Positions 18,798-27,473 of a DNA stretch of 64,000 bases are shown here, in pieces. The stretch covers positions 1 through 64,000 of the forward strand of contig CAWFXP010000012.1 in the NCBI GenBank assembly GCA_963819905.1, in the 5' to 3' direction. The stretch is from CAWCQC01 sp963819905 (GTDB lineage Bacteria > Actinomycetota > Thermoleophilia > Gaiellales > Gaiellaceae). The translations under genes were made by a program, and so were the position numbers. Under the pieces are notes generated by a model. That model ran no database searches, was not told where the DNA came from, and was given only the letters and a program-made list of their open reading frames with translations. How positions within the stretch are numbered: the stretch's first letter is position 1; every line of letters begins with the position of its first letter.

Positions 18798-19625
18798 TCA
18801 GCCGGGGAGGCCGAGCTGCTGGTCGTAGGCGCCCGAGCGCGTGAGCTGCGCGGCCCCGCAACGGGCGGCCAGGGCGAGAGCCTCGTCGAGCGGTAGCCGC
18901 GCGCCCAACCCGTAGGTCAGGCCGGCCGCGAAGCTGTCGCCACAGCCGTACGCGTCGGCGACCGGGCCGGGCAGGGGCTGCGCGGGGAAGCGGCCGCGGT
19001 CGCCGCTCTCCAGCTCGTACGTTCCACCGGTCGCCCCCTCGGTCCGGACGACGAGTCGCGGCTCCGGCTCGAGATCGCCTCGCCGGTACCGCTCGCCCTC
19101 GTCCCTGCCGCTCCCGACGAGCGCGTCGAGCTCGACCCGCGCCTCGGCGAGCGTCGCGATCGCCCGTGGCGTCGCGACGAGCGTTCGGGCCCGCCGGGCG
19201 GCGGCCAGTGCCCCGGCGTCCCCTCCCGTGAAGTAGACCGCATCGCAGCCGTCGAGCTCGTTCCAGGGAAGCGGGTCGTCGAGCCGCGGCGCGATCCGCG
19301 GACCGATCACCGTGATCGTCCGTTCTCCCGAAGCCTCGACGAAGGTCACGGCGCGACGTTGAGGCTCCGGGCGAAGCGCAGCCTCGACGCGCACCCCGAG
19401 GGTCGCGAGCGCCGGTACCGTGCGTCGCCCTCGCTCGTCGTCCCCGAGCGCCGTGAAGAACAGCGACTGGCCCGCGAGCTCCGCGAGCCGAACGGCCGCA
19501 ACCGATCCACCCCCTGCCGGCTCGGCCCAGCTGTCGAGCGCGTGCACGATCTCGCCCGCCTGCGGCATGCGCTCGAGGCGCACGAACTCGACCCATTCGA
19601 CGTGACCCACGACGGCGACGCGCAC
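18798..19625 (-). CDS. PfkB-family carbohydrate kinase
   Basis: Ribokinase-fold sugar or nucleoside kinase of 275 aa. The family signature is near the C-terminus, DAYGCGDSFAAGLTYG, which supplies the anion hole and catalytic Asp. GGGSVAAVRLAELAG is the substrate-binding region, and IGPRIAPRL and FTGGDAGAL lie in the core. GTG start at 19623-19625. It is divergent from the DMT transporter with only 33 bp between starts. The substrate cannot be read from sequence; adenosine/inosine, fructose and ribose kinases share this fold. Confidence 0.87.
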   Translation of the reverse strand: MRVAVVGHVEWVEFVRLERMPQAGEIVHALDSWAEPAGGGSVAAVRLAELAGQSLFFTALGDDERGRRTVPALATLGVRVEAALRPEPQRRAVTFVEASGERTITVIGPRIAPRLDDPLPWNELDGCDAVYFTGGDAGALAAARRARTLVATPRAIATLAEARVELDALVGSGRDEGERYRRGDLEPEPRLVVRTEGATGGTYELESGDRGRFPAQPLPGPVADAYGCGDSFAAGLTYGLGARLPLDEALALAARCGAAQLTRSGAYDQQLGLPG

Positions 19626-19658
19626 GGCGGCAGTCTTCCACCGTCAGACTCCGGGCGC

Positions 19659-20534
19659 GTGGCTGCCGTCCTTCTCGCCTGTCTCTCCGCGGCGTGCTTC
19701 GGAGCGCTCGCGGTGACGATCCGCCTCGGCCTGACCCGCTGCCCCGAGCCCGAGCTCGCGCCCTTCGTCATCAGCGCCGGCGGATTCATCCTGGTCGCGG
19801 CGATCGCGGCCGGCACCGGCGCGTTCGAAGCGGCCAGTCCCGGCGACCTGTGGCCGTTCGTCGCGATCGGAGCCGCCGTTCCCGGCCTGTCGCAGCTCCT
19901 GTTCGTCCGGGCGATCCGAGACGCCGGGCCGTCGCGGGCGGCGGTCGTGATCGGCACCGCTCCGATCATCTCCGCCATCCTCGCCGTCGCCTTCCTGGAC
20001 GAGACCCTCGGGCCTGCCCTCCTCGTAGCCACGCTCCTGATCGTCGCGGGAGGAACTGCCCTCGCCTGGGAACCGGCACGCCCGACGAGCTTCAAGACCA
20101 TCGGCATCGTGCTGGCGCTCGCCTGCGCCGTCGCGTTCGCGGTGCGCGACAACCTGGTACGAGCTGCGACGACCGACCTCGACGCCGCCCCGCTGGCAGC
20201 CACCGCCGCCTCGCTCGCGGGCGCGACCGTAGCCCTCGCGCTCGTCATGCTCACGGCTCGCCGCGACGCGCTGCTCGACGGCTCGAGGCTACGCAGTGCG
20301 CTCGTCCCGTTCCTGCCCTCGGCGGTGTTTCTCGGGGTCGCCTATGCAGCGTTGGTGGGCGCCTTCGCGCGAGGCGACGTCACGGTGGTCGCCCCACTGA
20401 ACGCGACCCAGTCGCTGTGGGCGGTCCTCCTCGCGGCGGTCCTGCTTCGCCGCAGCGAGATGATCGGGCGCAGGCTTCTCCTCGCAGCCGCGCTGATCGT
20501 CGCCGGCAGCGTCCTCGTCGGAGTGACCCGATGA
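19659..20534 (+). CDS. EamA/DMT-superfamily transporter
   Basis: A 291-aa membrane protein with about ten hydrophobic helices in two homologous EamA halves; the first ends near ETLGPALLVATLLIVAGGTALAW and the second near RRLLLAAALIVAGSVLVGV. Such proteins export or import small metabolites. The frame is open far upstream over the antisense of the kinase, but GTG 19659 gives a start at the first membrane helix (VAAVLLACLSAACFGALAVT). Substrate unknown; the divergent sugar kinase may share the promoter region. Confidence 0.85.
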   Translation: MAAVLLACLSAACFGALAVTIRLGLTRCPEPELAPFVISAGGFILVAAIAAGTGAFEAASPGDLWPFVAIGAAVPGLSQLLFVRAIRDAGPSRAAVVIGTAPIISAILAVAFLDETLGPALLVATLLIVAGGTALAWEPARPTSFKTIGIVLALACAVAFAVRDNLVRAATTDLDAAPLAATAASLAGATVALALVMLTARRDALLDGSRLRSALVPFLPSAVFLGVAYAALVGAFARGDVTVVAPLNATQSLWAVLLAAVLLRRSEMIGRRLLLAAALIVAGSVLVGVTR

Positions 20535-20733
20535 AGGCACGGGTGAACGGTCGTCCCGGCCGCTCGGGCGGTGGAATCGCTCCCGTGCTTGCTCGTGGGC
20601 GAGGGGCCACCCCGCGCCTCCACCCGCTGTCAGCGTATCGGCCTATGTCGCACGGAGGGCGCGCGGATTGTGACGGATCTGGGGAGGTGCCGTCTCGAAT
20701 CTCACACAACTGCCGGCTCGGTCGTTTCACCAT

Positions 20734-21216
20734 GTGGTGGACACCATGACCCGCAAGGCGACGGTCGGCATCCCGCCCTTCGAACGCCTCTACGAGGCAC
20801 ACGCGGCCGAGATCCTCGCCTACCTGAGGCGAATCGCCGGGACGCAAGCAGCCGAGGATGCCTTCCAGGAGACGTTCCTGCGGGCTCTCCGCGGCTACGA
20901 CCAGCTTGCCTCCGGGGAGCACCTGCGCGCCTGGCTCTTCACGATCGCGACCCGCGTCGTCGTCGACGAAGGGCGCCGGCGGGTCGTTCACGACGAGCTC
21001 CCAGAGCTCCCGGTCGACGATTCCCGACCCTCGTACGCGGAGCTCGAGCATCTGACGGGCGAGCTGCCGCCCGTCGAGCGGGCCGCGGTCGTGCTGCGCT
21101 ACGGCTACGACCTCCCGTACGCGGACATCGCGGCAGCGCTCCGGTCGAGCGAGCCGGCCGCTCGACAGGCGGTCTCGTCCGGCGTCCGGCGCCTGAGACG
21201 AAGGAGAAACGCATGA
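20734..21216 (+). CDS. ECF-type RNA polymerase sigma factor
   Basis: A 160-aa group IV sigma factor: region 2 (FERLYEAHAAEILAYLRRIAG, AEDAFQETFLRALRGYD, LRAWLFTIATRVVVDEGRRR) and region 4 (PPVERAAVVLRYGYDLPYADIAAAL). The start could be GTG 20734, GTG 20737 or ATG 20746. The stop overlaps the start of the methyltransferase gene ogt (ATGA), so the two are translated together. No anti-sigma gene is adjacent. Control of an alkylation response is a reasonable but untested idea. Confidence 0.88.
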   Translation: MVDTMTRKATVGIPPFERLYEAHAAEILAYLRRIAGTQAAEDAFQETFLRALRGYDQLASGEHLRAWLFTIATRVVVDEGRRRVVHDELPELPVDDSRPSYAELEHLTGELPPVERAAVVLRYGYDLPYADIAAALRSSEPAARQAVSSGVRRLRRRRNA

Positions 21217-21773
21217 CCATCCCGACCCAGCTCGATCGCCGCTTCCGTGAAGCGGCCGTTGCGGCCGGACTGCTCGACGTCGCCTACGACGTCGCGGACT
21301 CGCCCGTGGGCCCTCTGCTCATCGCCGTCACCGATCGCGGCGTGTGCAGGATCACGTTCGATCCCGACCCCGAGCGAGAGCTCGATCAGCTCGCCGACGC
21401 CTTCGGCGCGCGCGTGCTCCGTGCCCCGAGAGCCGTCGACCGGCCCCGCCGTGAGCTCGACGACTACTTCGCAGGTCACCGGACGTCGTTCGACCTTCGG
21501 GTCGACCTCGAGACCGTCCAGCCCTTCCAGCGCGCGGTTCTGACGGAGCTGGCACGCGTTCCCTACGGGCAGACGCTGACCTACGGAGGGCTGGCAGAGC
21601 GGATCGGGAAGCCGGGAGCAGCCCGCGCGGTGGGAGGCGCGTTGAACCGAAACCCTGTCCCGATCGTCCTTCCCTGCCATCGCGTCGTCGGAAGCGGCGG
21701 CCGCCTCGTCGGGTACGGGGGCGGCCTCGATCGCAAGCGAGCCCTGCTCACGCTCGAGGGCGCCACGCTCTGA
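21213..21773 (+). CDS. ogt: Methylated-DNA-protein cysteine methyltransferase
   Basis: Suicide repair enzyme removing methyl groups from O6-methylguanine. A 186-aa protein: an N-terminal RNase H-like domain, then the helix-turn-helix region PYGQTLTYGGLAERIGKPGAARAVGGALNRNP split across typical Ogt motifs, and the active site IVLPCHRVVGSGG with the acceptor Cys. AAGGAG lies 8 bp upstream of ATG 21213, which overlaps the sigma stop. The in-frame open stretch upstream is the antisense or shifted part of the sigma gene and is not part of this protein. Confidence 0.94.
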   Translation: MTIPTQLDRRFREAAVAAGLLDVAYDVADSPVGPLLIAVTDRGVCRITFDPDPERELDQLADAFGARVLRAPRAVDRPRRELDDYFAGHRTSFDLRVDLETVQPFQRAVLTELARVPYGQTLTYGGLAERIGKPGAARAVGGALNRNPVPIVLPCHRVVGSGGRLVGYGGGLDRKRALLTLEGATL

Positions 21774-21786
21774 CAGCCCGCGCTCG

Positions 21787-22149
21787 CTACGCCCAGTCCA
21801 TCGGCTCGTACCCGCTCGACCTGGGCGCCGAGATGATGAGCACGCTCGCGGGCTCGGAACCGTTGTTGAGCACGGTTCGCATCGGCTCGGGATCGAGCCT
21901 GACGTAGGTTCCCTCCGGCGCCGGGTGCTCGACTCCGCCGATCACCACCGTCGGACTGCCGGCCAGCGTGACGAAGACCTCCTCCTGATCTCGGTCTGTC
22001 TCGCTGTGCTCGGGGATCTTCTCGCCAGGTTGCAGATCGACGATGTTCATCCCGAACGCCGTCAGGCCGAGCGACCGGCGCGCGAGGGACCACTTGGGCC
22101 CGGCCTTCTCGAAGTCGTCCCTGTGCATGATCGTGAACTCCGCCGCCAC
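21787..22149 (-). CDS. Small cupin-domain protein
   Basis: A single-domain cupin of 120 aa, GTG start at 22147-22149. Cupin motif 1 is visible as GEKIPEHSETDRDQEEVFVTLAG (broken by a variable segment) and motif 2 as PEGTYVRLDPEPMRTVLNN. Motif 1 keeps His and Glu, but the second motif has no clear metal-binding His, so metal binding is uncertain. It precedes hyuB in the same direction's downstream position (39 bp beyond the hyuB stop) and may belong to that operon. Function unknown. Confidence 0.75.
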   Translation of the reverse strand: MAAEFTIMHRDDFEKAGPKWSLARRSLGLTAFGMNIVDLQPGEKIPEHSETDRDQEEVFVTLAGSPTVVIGGVEHPAPEGTYVRLDPEPMRTVLNNGSEPASVLIISAPRSSGYEPMDWA

Positions 22150-22188
22150 GCCCGTCTCCTTTCGGTCGCGAACCTCGCGTCCGCGAAT

Positions 22189-23697
22189 CTACGGCCCGCC
22201 TTCAATCTGGTCAACATCCGCGCCCGCCTGCGGTCCGAACCCACCGCCCCCGGGGGTTTCGATGCGAAGGACGTCACCCGGCTCGAGCCAGCGCGTGACC
22301 TTCGACGGCAGCTCGACACCGTTCAGGAGATTGCGACCGGGCTCACCCGCCGCCCCGCCGCGCGCGCCGGCAGGGCCCGTCAGGCGCCGTTCGGTCAGGA
22401 GCGAGACCCGGGCCCGCGCGAGCGCCTCGAGCTCTCGAATCACGCCGTCGCCCCCTCGGAAAGCGCCCGAACCGCCGGATCCGGGACGAAGCGCGTAGCG
22501 GCGGACGCGGATCGGGTAGGCGAGCTCAAGGGCCTCGATCGGGGTGTTTAGCGCGTTCGACATCGCGACGTGCACCGCCGACGCGCCGTCGCTGCCGGAG
22601 CACGCGCCTTGGCCGCCTCCGATCGTCTCGTAGTACGTGAAGTCCCGGTTTCCGAGGGTGACGTTGTTCATCGTCCCCTGGCCCTGCGCCGGGACGGTGA
22701 CGGCCCGGCCGAACGCCGAGAAGAGGACGTCGGTGATCCGACTCGAGGTCTCGGTGTTCCCCGCAACCACCGCGGCGGGAGCGACCGCGTTGACGAGCGA
22801 GCCCACCGGGGCAAGGACAGTGACCGGGACGTAGGCGCCGCCCGACGCCGGGATGTCGGGCGCGGTGAGACACCGGACAACGTAGAAGCAGGCGGAGCGG
22901 GTGACGGCGAGCGGACAGTTCAGGTTTCCGTCGTGCTGGGAGGAGGTCCCATCGAAGTCGAGGGTGATCTCGTCGCCGTCGATCGTGACTGCGACATGGA
23001 TCTCGAGCGTGCCCTCGACCGGCTCGAGGACGTCCCTCGCCTCGTAGCGGCCATCGGGCAGGGCGGCGATCCCGGCGCGGACGTGACGCTCGGAGTGGTC
23101 GAACAGGTCGGCCATGCCGGCTTCGACCTTCGCCCGACCACGCGAGGCGCACAGCTCGGCGATACGTCGCTCGGCGAGCCGCTGCGCCGCGATCTGCGCT
23201 CGCAGGTCACCGCGGCGCTCGTCCGGGTTGCGCATGTTGGCCACGAGAACGCGAAGCACCTCCTCGTCGAGCCGCGTCGGCGGGATGATGACACCCTCCT
23301 GGTAGAGCTCGCGAGACTCCGCCGGCAGGCTCGACGGCTCCATGCCGCCAACGTCGGCGTGGTGCGCCCGCGAGACCGCGAAGCCGACCTCGGTGCGGGA
23401 GACGAGCGTGATGTCAGGAAGGTGCGTGCCGCCGGTGAACGGGTCGTTGACGGCGTAGATGTCGCCGGGCGCCGGATCGCGCTCCATCACCGCTGCCACC
23501 GCCTCGGGCATCGCTCCGAGGTGCACCGGGATGTGCTCTGCCTGCACGCTCATCCGCCCCCTGCGGTCGAAGAGCGCGGTCGAGCAATCGCGCCGCTCCT
23601 TGATGTTCGACGAGAACGCGGAGCGGATGAGCACGGCGCCCATCTCCTCGGCAACCGCCTGGAGCGCGCGGCCGATGACTTGGAGCTCGATGTTCAC
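22189..23697 (-). CDS. Hydantoinase B / acetone-acetophenone carboxylase family subunit
   Basis: A 502-aa HyuB-family protein, the partner of HyuA in ATP-dependent N-methylhydantoin or 5-oxoproline hydrolysis or ketone carboxylation. Typical segments: GAVLIRSAFSSNIKERRDCS, GDIYAVNDPFTGGTHLPDI, HHADVGGMEPSS, TEIDFDGTS-like ITLDFDGTSSQHDGNLN, and YPIRVRRYALRPGSGGSGAFRGG. The GTG start overlaps the hyuA stop (GTGA, 23694-23697). The exact substrate of the pair cannot be settled from sequence. Confidence 0.92.
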   Translation of the reverse strand: MNIELQVIGRALQAVAEEMGAVLIRSAFSSNIKERRDCSTALFDRRGRMSVQAEHIPVHLGAMPEAVAAVMERDPAPGDIYAVNDPFTGGTHLPDITLVSRTEVGFAVSRAHHADVGGMEPSSLPAESRELYQEGVIIPPTRLDEEVLRVLVANMRNPDERRGDLRAQIAAQRLAERRIAELCASRGRAKVEAGMADLFDHSERHVRAGIAALPDGRYEARDVLEPVEGTLEIHVAVTIDGDEITLDFDGTSSQHDGNLNCPLAVTRSACFYVVRCLTAPDIPASGGAYVPVTVLAPVGSLVNAVAPAAVVAGNTETSSRITDVLFSAFGRAVTVPAQGQGTMNNVTLGNRDFTYYETIGGGQGACSGSDGASAVHVAMSNALNTPIEALELAYPIRVRRYALRPGSGGSGAFRGGDGVIRELEALARARVSLLTERRLTGPAGARGGAAGEPGRNLLNGVELPSKVTRWLEPGDVLRIETPGGGGFGPQAGADVDQIEGGP

Positions 23698-25436
23698 GTT
23701 CTCGTGAGCCTCAGTGTGCTATTTCCATCCCTATCCCCCACCCACCCCGGGGGAATCCAGCAGGTCGCGCCGGGGAGGTCGACGACCGCCGGGCCTTCGG
23801 CGTGGAGCGAGCCGGGGGAGCCGGGTAGCTCGATCGGCGGGCCCGGCCGGATCTCGGCGGTGCGAACGGCGACGAGCTCGAGGGGGCGATCGCGGTCGGC
23901 GTAGCCGTACCGCTCCTCGTGGGCCACGTGAAACGCCTCGGCGAGCTCGGGGCCGAGCGGGACGGTGAGCTCGAACGACTGGCCCTTGTAGCGCAGGTCG
24001 GCCTCCCCCTCCTGCGGCAGCTCCTCGACGTCTGCGAGCGGCCGCACGTAGGACGTGACGTGGTCGCGACGCTCGTCGCTCGCTACGAGCCCGAGCGCCG
24101 AGAGGACGCCGGCCGCGTCGGGAACCAGCACTGCCCGGATGCCCAGCTCCTCCGCGAGCGCGCAGGCATGCAGCGGCCCGGCGCCGCCGAACGCGACGAG
24201 CGCGAAGTCGCGCGGATCGTGGCCCCGCTCGACGGACACGACCCTGAGCGCTCGCAGCATCTCGGCGTTCACGACCTCGACGACGGCGGCCGGATCGAGC
24301 CCGTCGAGCGCCAGCTCGGCCGCGTTCGCGTCCAGCGCCAGCCCGCCGGCCAGCTGCGCCGGCAGCCGCCCGAGCAGCAGGTTCGCGTCGGTGACGGTGG
24401 GTGCCGTGCCGCCGTTTCCGTAGCAGGCGGGGCCCGGCTGGGCGCCGGCGCTCGCCGGTCCAACCCGGAGCGCGCCGCCCGCGTCCCGCCATGCGATCGA
24501 GCCGCCGCCCGCGCCCACGGTGTGGATGTCGATGCTCGGAAGCCGGATCGGAAGCCCTCCCACCGTTCGCTCGGACGAGCGCTCGGCCCTCCCGCCGGCG
24601 ATGAGACAGACGTCGGTCGAGGTACCGCCCATGTCGAAGGAGATCGCGTTCTCGTAGCCGGCGAGACGCGCAACGAGCCCCGCGCCAACGACCCCTCCGG
24701 CCGGCCCGGAGACGAGCGCCCACGACGGATGCGCAGCCGCCTCCTCGATCGTCGCGACGCCCCCCGACGACCGCATCACGAGCGGCTCCGGTAGGCCGGC
24801 CTCCCGGCACGACCCGCCGAGCGCCCGCAGGTAGCGAGCCGTGACCGGCCCCAGGTAGGCGTCGGCGGCGGTCGTCGACGCTCGCTCGTATTCGCGGAAC
24901 TCGGGCGCGACCTCGTGAGAGGCCACGACGTGCGCATTCGGCAGCCTCCTGCGAACCTCTTCCGCGACGGCCTGCTCGTGGGCCGGCTCTCGGAACGAGA
25001 AGAGCAGGCAGATGGCTACGGCCTCCGCGTCGAGCTCCGGGAGGCTCGTCAGGTCGAGCGGCGTCAGGACGCCGTCCGGCCCGATTCGCTCGCTCACGCC
25101 GTGGCAGCGCTCGAGCGGAACCAGCGGGTCGGGGTGCGAGACACACGGCCTGTACAGGTCGGCCCGCGTCTGGCGGCGCAAATGCAGCAGGTGCTCGAAG
25201 CCATCGGTCGCGACGAACGCGGTGCGCGCGCCGGTGCGTTCGAGCAGGGCGTTCGTCGCGACCGTCGTCCCGTGGGTGAACCGCTCGAGCGCGCCCGCGC
25301 CCACGGCTCGGGCGGCCTCGATCACGGACTCCTCCTGGTGCCGTGCAGTCGGCACCTTGACGGTGGCCAGTCCTCCCTCGTCGAGGAGAACGGCGTCGGT
25401 GAACGTCCCGCCCACGTCGATGCCGAGGATCGCCAC
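23694..25436 (-). CDS. Hydantoinase A / oxoprolinase family ATP-dependent subunit
   Basis: ASKHA-fold ATPase subunit of the HyuA type, about 580 aa. Seen: ILGIDVGGTFTDAVLLD (phosphate-1), THGTTVATNALLERTGARTAF, LVSGPAGGVVGAGLVA, ISFDMGGTSTDVCLI (phosphate-2) and SFGGAGPLHACALAEELG-like VAFGGAGPLHACALAE. The frame is open to 25490, but GTG 25436 starts exactly at VAILGIDVGG as in family members. It forms a two-gene operon with hyuB, possibly with the cupin downstream. Confidence 0.92.
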   Translation of the reverse strand: MAILGIDVGGTFTDAVLLDEGGLATVKVPTARHQEESVIEAARAVGAGALERFTHGTTVATNALLERTGARTAFVATDGFEHLLHLRRQTRADLYRPCVSHPDPLVPLERCHGVSERIGPDGVLTPLDLTSLPELDAEAVAICLLFSFREPAHEQAVAEEVRRRLPNAHVVASHEVAPEFREYERASTTAADAYLGPVTARYLRALGGSCREAGLPEPLVMRSSGGVATIEEAAAHPSWALVSGPAGGVVGAGLVARLAGYENAISFDMGGTSTDVCLIAGGRAERSSERTVGGLPIRLPSIDIHTVGAGGGSIAWRDAGGALRVGPASAGAQPGPACYGNGGTAPTVTDANLLLGRLPAQLAGGLALDANAAELALDGLDPAAVVEVVNAEMLRALRVVSVERGHDPRDFALVAFGGAGPLHACALAEELGIRAVLVPDAAGVLSALGLVASDERRDHVTSYVRPLADVEELPQEGEADLRYKGQSFELTVPLGPELAEAFHVAHEERYGYADRDRPLELVAVRTAEIRPGPPIELPGSPGSLHAEGPAVVDLPGATCWIPPGWVGDRDGNSTLRLTRT

Positions 25437-25536
25437 GGCGAGATTCAACAACAATGAGAGCGCTCCGGCTCCGTGACATGACCAGCGCACGCCTTCCCAT
25501 CACGCTCACCCAGCCGTCGCAAGAGGCAGACCGCCG

Positions 25537-26457
25537 ATGACCGTCGTCGGCGAGGTGGCCCTCGTCGGCCGCGGCGGCGAGCCCGTCGACCTCTGGCGGA
25601 CGATCAACTCGCACGGTCTCGTCGAGCTGCCGCCGATGCGCGTCGAGCCGGAGACCCGGTCGCTCGAGATCACGCTGGCGCCGGCTCGCGGGGCTCCCCG
25701 CACCGTCACCATCGCGGCAGCCCGTCCCGGCCACGCGGTGATCACGGCCGCGGGGCGCAAGCCGTCGGCGAAGGACCGCGAAGCGCTGATCGCCGCAGTC
25801 GGCCACGTGCTGAGGCTGGACGAGAACCTGGCGCCGTTCTACGAGATCGCCGCCCGCGACCCCGATCTCTCGTGGACGACCGCCGGCGCGGGCCGCCTGA
25901 TCAGGAGCGCGACCGTCTACGAGGAGGTCGTGAAGACGATCTGCACGACGAATTGCGCCTGGTCTGCGACGAAGCGGATGGTCGCCGCCCTCGTCGCGGG
26001 CCTCGGCTCGCCGGCGCCGGATGCACCGCCCGCCGGCCCGCTCGGGCGGACGTTCCCGTCGCCTGCGGTCATGGCCTCGGCCGGGGAAGACTTCTACCGG
26101 GACGTCGTACGGGCCGGGTACCGCGGGCGGTATCTGAGCTCCCTCGCCGAGAGTGTCGCTACGGGTACGGTCGACCTGGAGGAGCTCGGCCGCGCGACGA
26201 GGGACGAGATCCCGGACGACGAAGTCGAGAAGCGGCTCCTCGAACTGCCCGGCATCGGGCCGTACGCGGCCGCCCACGTCATGCTCATGCTGGGCCGCTA
26301 CTCGCGCCTCGTGCTCGATTCGTGGACGAGGCCCAAGTACGCCTCCGTCGTCGGGGCGCGAGCGCTGAAGGACACGACGATCGTCCGGCGCTTCCGCCGG
26401 TACGGGCCCTACGCCGGCCTTGCCTTCTGGCTGACCGTCAGCGCCGACTGGGTCTGA
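25537..26457 (+). CDS. HhH-GPD DNA glycosylase (3-methyladenine glycosylase-like)
   Basis: Base-excision repair glycosylase of 306 aa. The helix-hairpin-helix is LLELPGIGPYAAAHVMLML, followed by the catalytic Asp in SRLVLDSW, typical of AlkA/MutY-type HhH-GPD enzymes. The N-terminal ~90 aa resemble the AlkA N-domain only loosely. No C-terminal Fe-S cysteine cluster is present, arguing against Nth or MutY. Divergent from hyuA by 100 bp. With ogt 4 kb away it makes two alkylation-repair candidates in the region. Confidence 0.82.
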   Translation: MTVVGEVALVGRGGEPVDLWRTINSHGLVELPPMRVEPETRSLEITLAPARGAPRTVTIAAARPGHAVITAAGRKPSAKDREALIAAVGHVLRLDENLAPFYEIAARDPDLSWTTAGAGRLIRSATVYEEVVKTICTTNCAWSATKRMVAALVAGLGSPAPDAPPAGPLGRTFPSPAVMASAGEDFYRDVVRAGYRGRYLSSLAESVATGTVDLEELGRATRDEIPDDEVEKRLLELPGIGPYAAAHVMLMLGRYSRLVLDSWTRPKYASVVGARALKDTTIVRRFRRYGPYAGLAFWLTVSADWV

Positions 26458-26463
26458 GGCCGC

Positions 26464-27446
26464 TCAGCCGGGCCGCACGAGCTCGTCGAGGCCGACCGGC
26501 TCCAGCCCTTGCTCCCGCAGCCGCGCGATCATCGACGGCAGCGCCTCCGCGGTCTGGGGCAACGTGTGCAGGACGACGATGCTGCCGCGTCGCGCCGCCC
26601 CGACCACGCGGTCGGCGATCGCGGCCGCGCCCGGGCGCTGCCAGTCGCGCGGATCGACGTCCCAGAGGACGGTGTGCCGGTACCCGGCCCGACCCGCTCC
26701 GGCGAGCGTAGCGCCGTCGAACGACCCGTAGGGCGGCCGGAAGAACGGCATCGGAGCGGCACGCGCGACCGCCCACCAGGCGTTCGTCGAGCGCGCGAGC
26801 TCACGGCGAATCCGCTCGGCGCTCACGGTGGTCGGGTTCACGTGGCTCCAGGTGTGGTTCCCGATCGTGTGACGTTCCCGCAACGTTCGCCGCGCCTGAC
26901 CGGCGTGACGGCGGATCTGCGAGCCGAGGCAGAAGAACGTCCCGGTCGCATGTCGCGCCGCGAGGGTGTCGAGGATCCGTGACCAGGCCGCGCCGTCGTT
27001 GCAGTCGTCGAACGTGAGGGCAACGCGCCCTCCCCTACCCTCGACCCGGCGCAGGGGGTGCGAGACGACCGGGAAGGACCGCAGGAAGGCGCGCGGGGCC
27101 GTCTCGTCGCCGGCTCCCCCGACGTCGGCGAGCCGCAGGATCGCGCGGTAGGCACCGGGCGGCAGCCGGCCGCCGCCCACGGCCCGAAGCGGCCACGAGA
27201 GCGAGTACGTTCCGGCGTCGATCCTCCGCGAGCCGGCCCGCCACTCTCGTCCGGCCTGGTCGCGCAGGACGAGCTCCACCCGGGACCTGCTTCTCGACGC
27301 CGCCGATCCGAAACCGGGTTGGCAGCGGGCCGGCGCCGACCCTGTCCGGCACCGCGATCCAGCCGACCGAGGGCGCCGCGTGAGCGGCCGCCGTTGCGAC
27401 ACAACCGACCGCCACCGCCAGGACGAGCATCAGAGCTTGCCGCACC
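26464..27446 (-). CDS. Secreted polysaccharide deacetylase (NodB domain), one frameshift
   Basis: CE4-type deacetylase, about 327 aa. From GTG 27446 there is a signal peptide (LMLVLAVAVGCVATAAAHA), a beta-rich N-terminal domain, and the NodB domain with VALTFDDCNDG (catalytic Asp and metal Asp), NHTWSHVNP (metal His pair), FFRPPYGSFDG and a late IVVLHTLPQ. The frame breaks near 27290 between the two domains. Likely acts on peptidoglycan or another wall glycan. It is divergent from the oxidoreductase at 27474, leaving only 27 bp between starts. Confidence 0.82.
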
Positions 27447-27473
27447 ACGAGAAGGGTACGATTCGCGCCTCGA

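Noticed and set aside
20571..21773. A 400-aa frame merging a leader, the sigma factor region and Ogt
   Set aside because: The part before 21213 is another frame of the sigma gene; the Shine-Dalgarno and ATG at 21213 define ogt.
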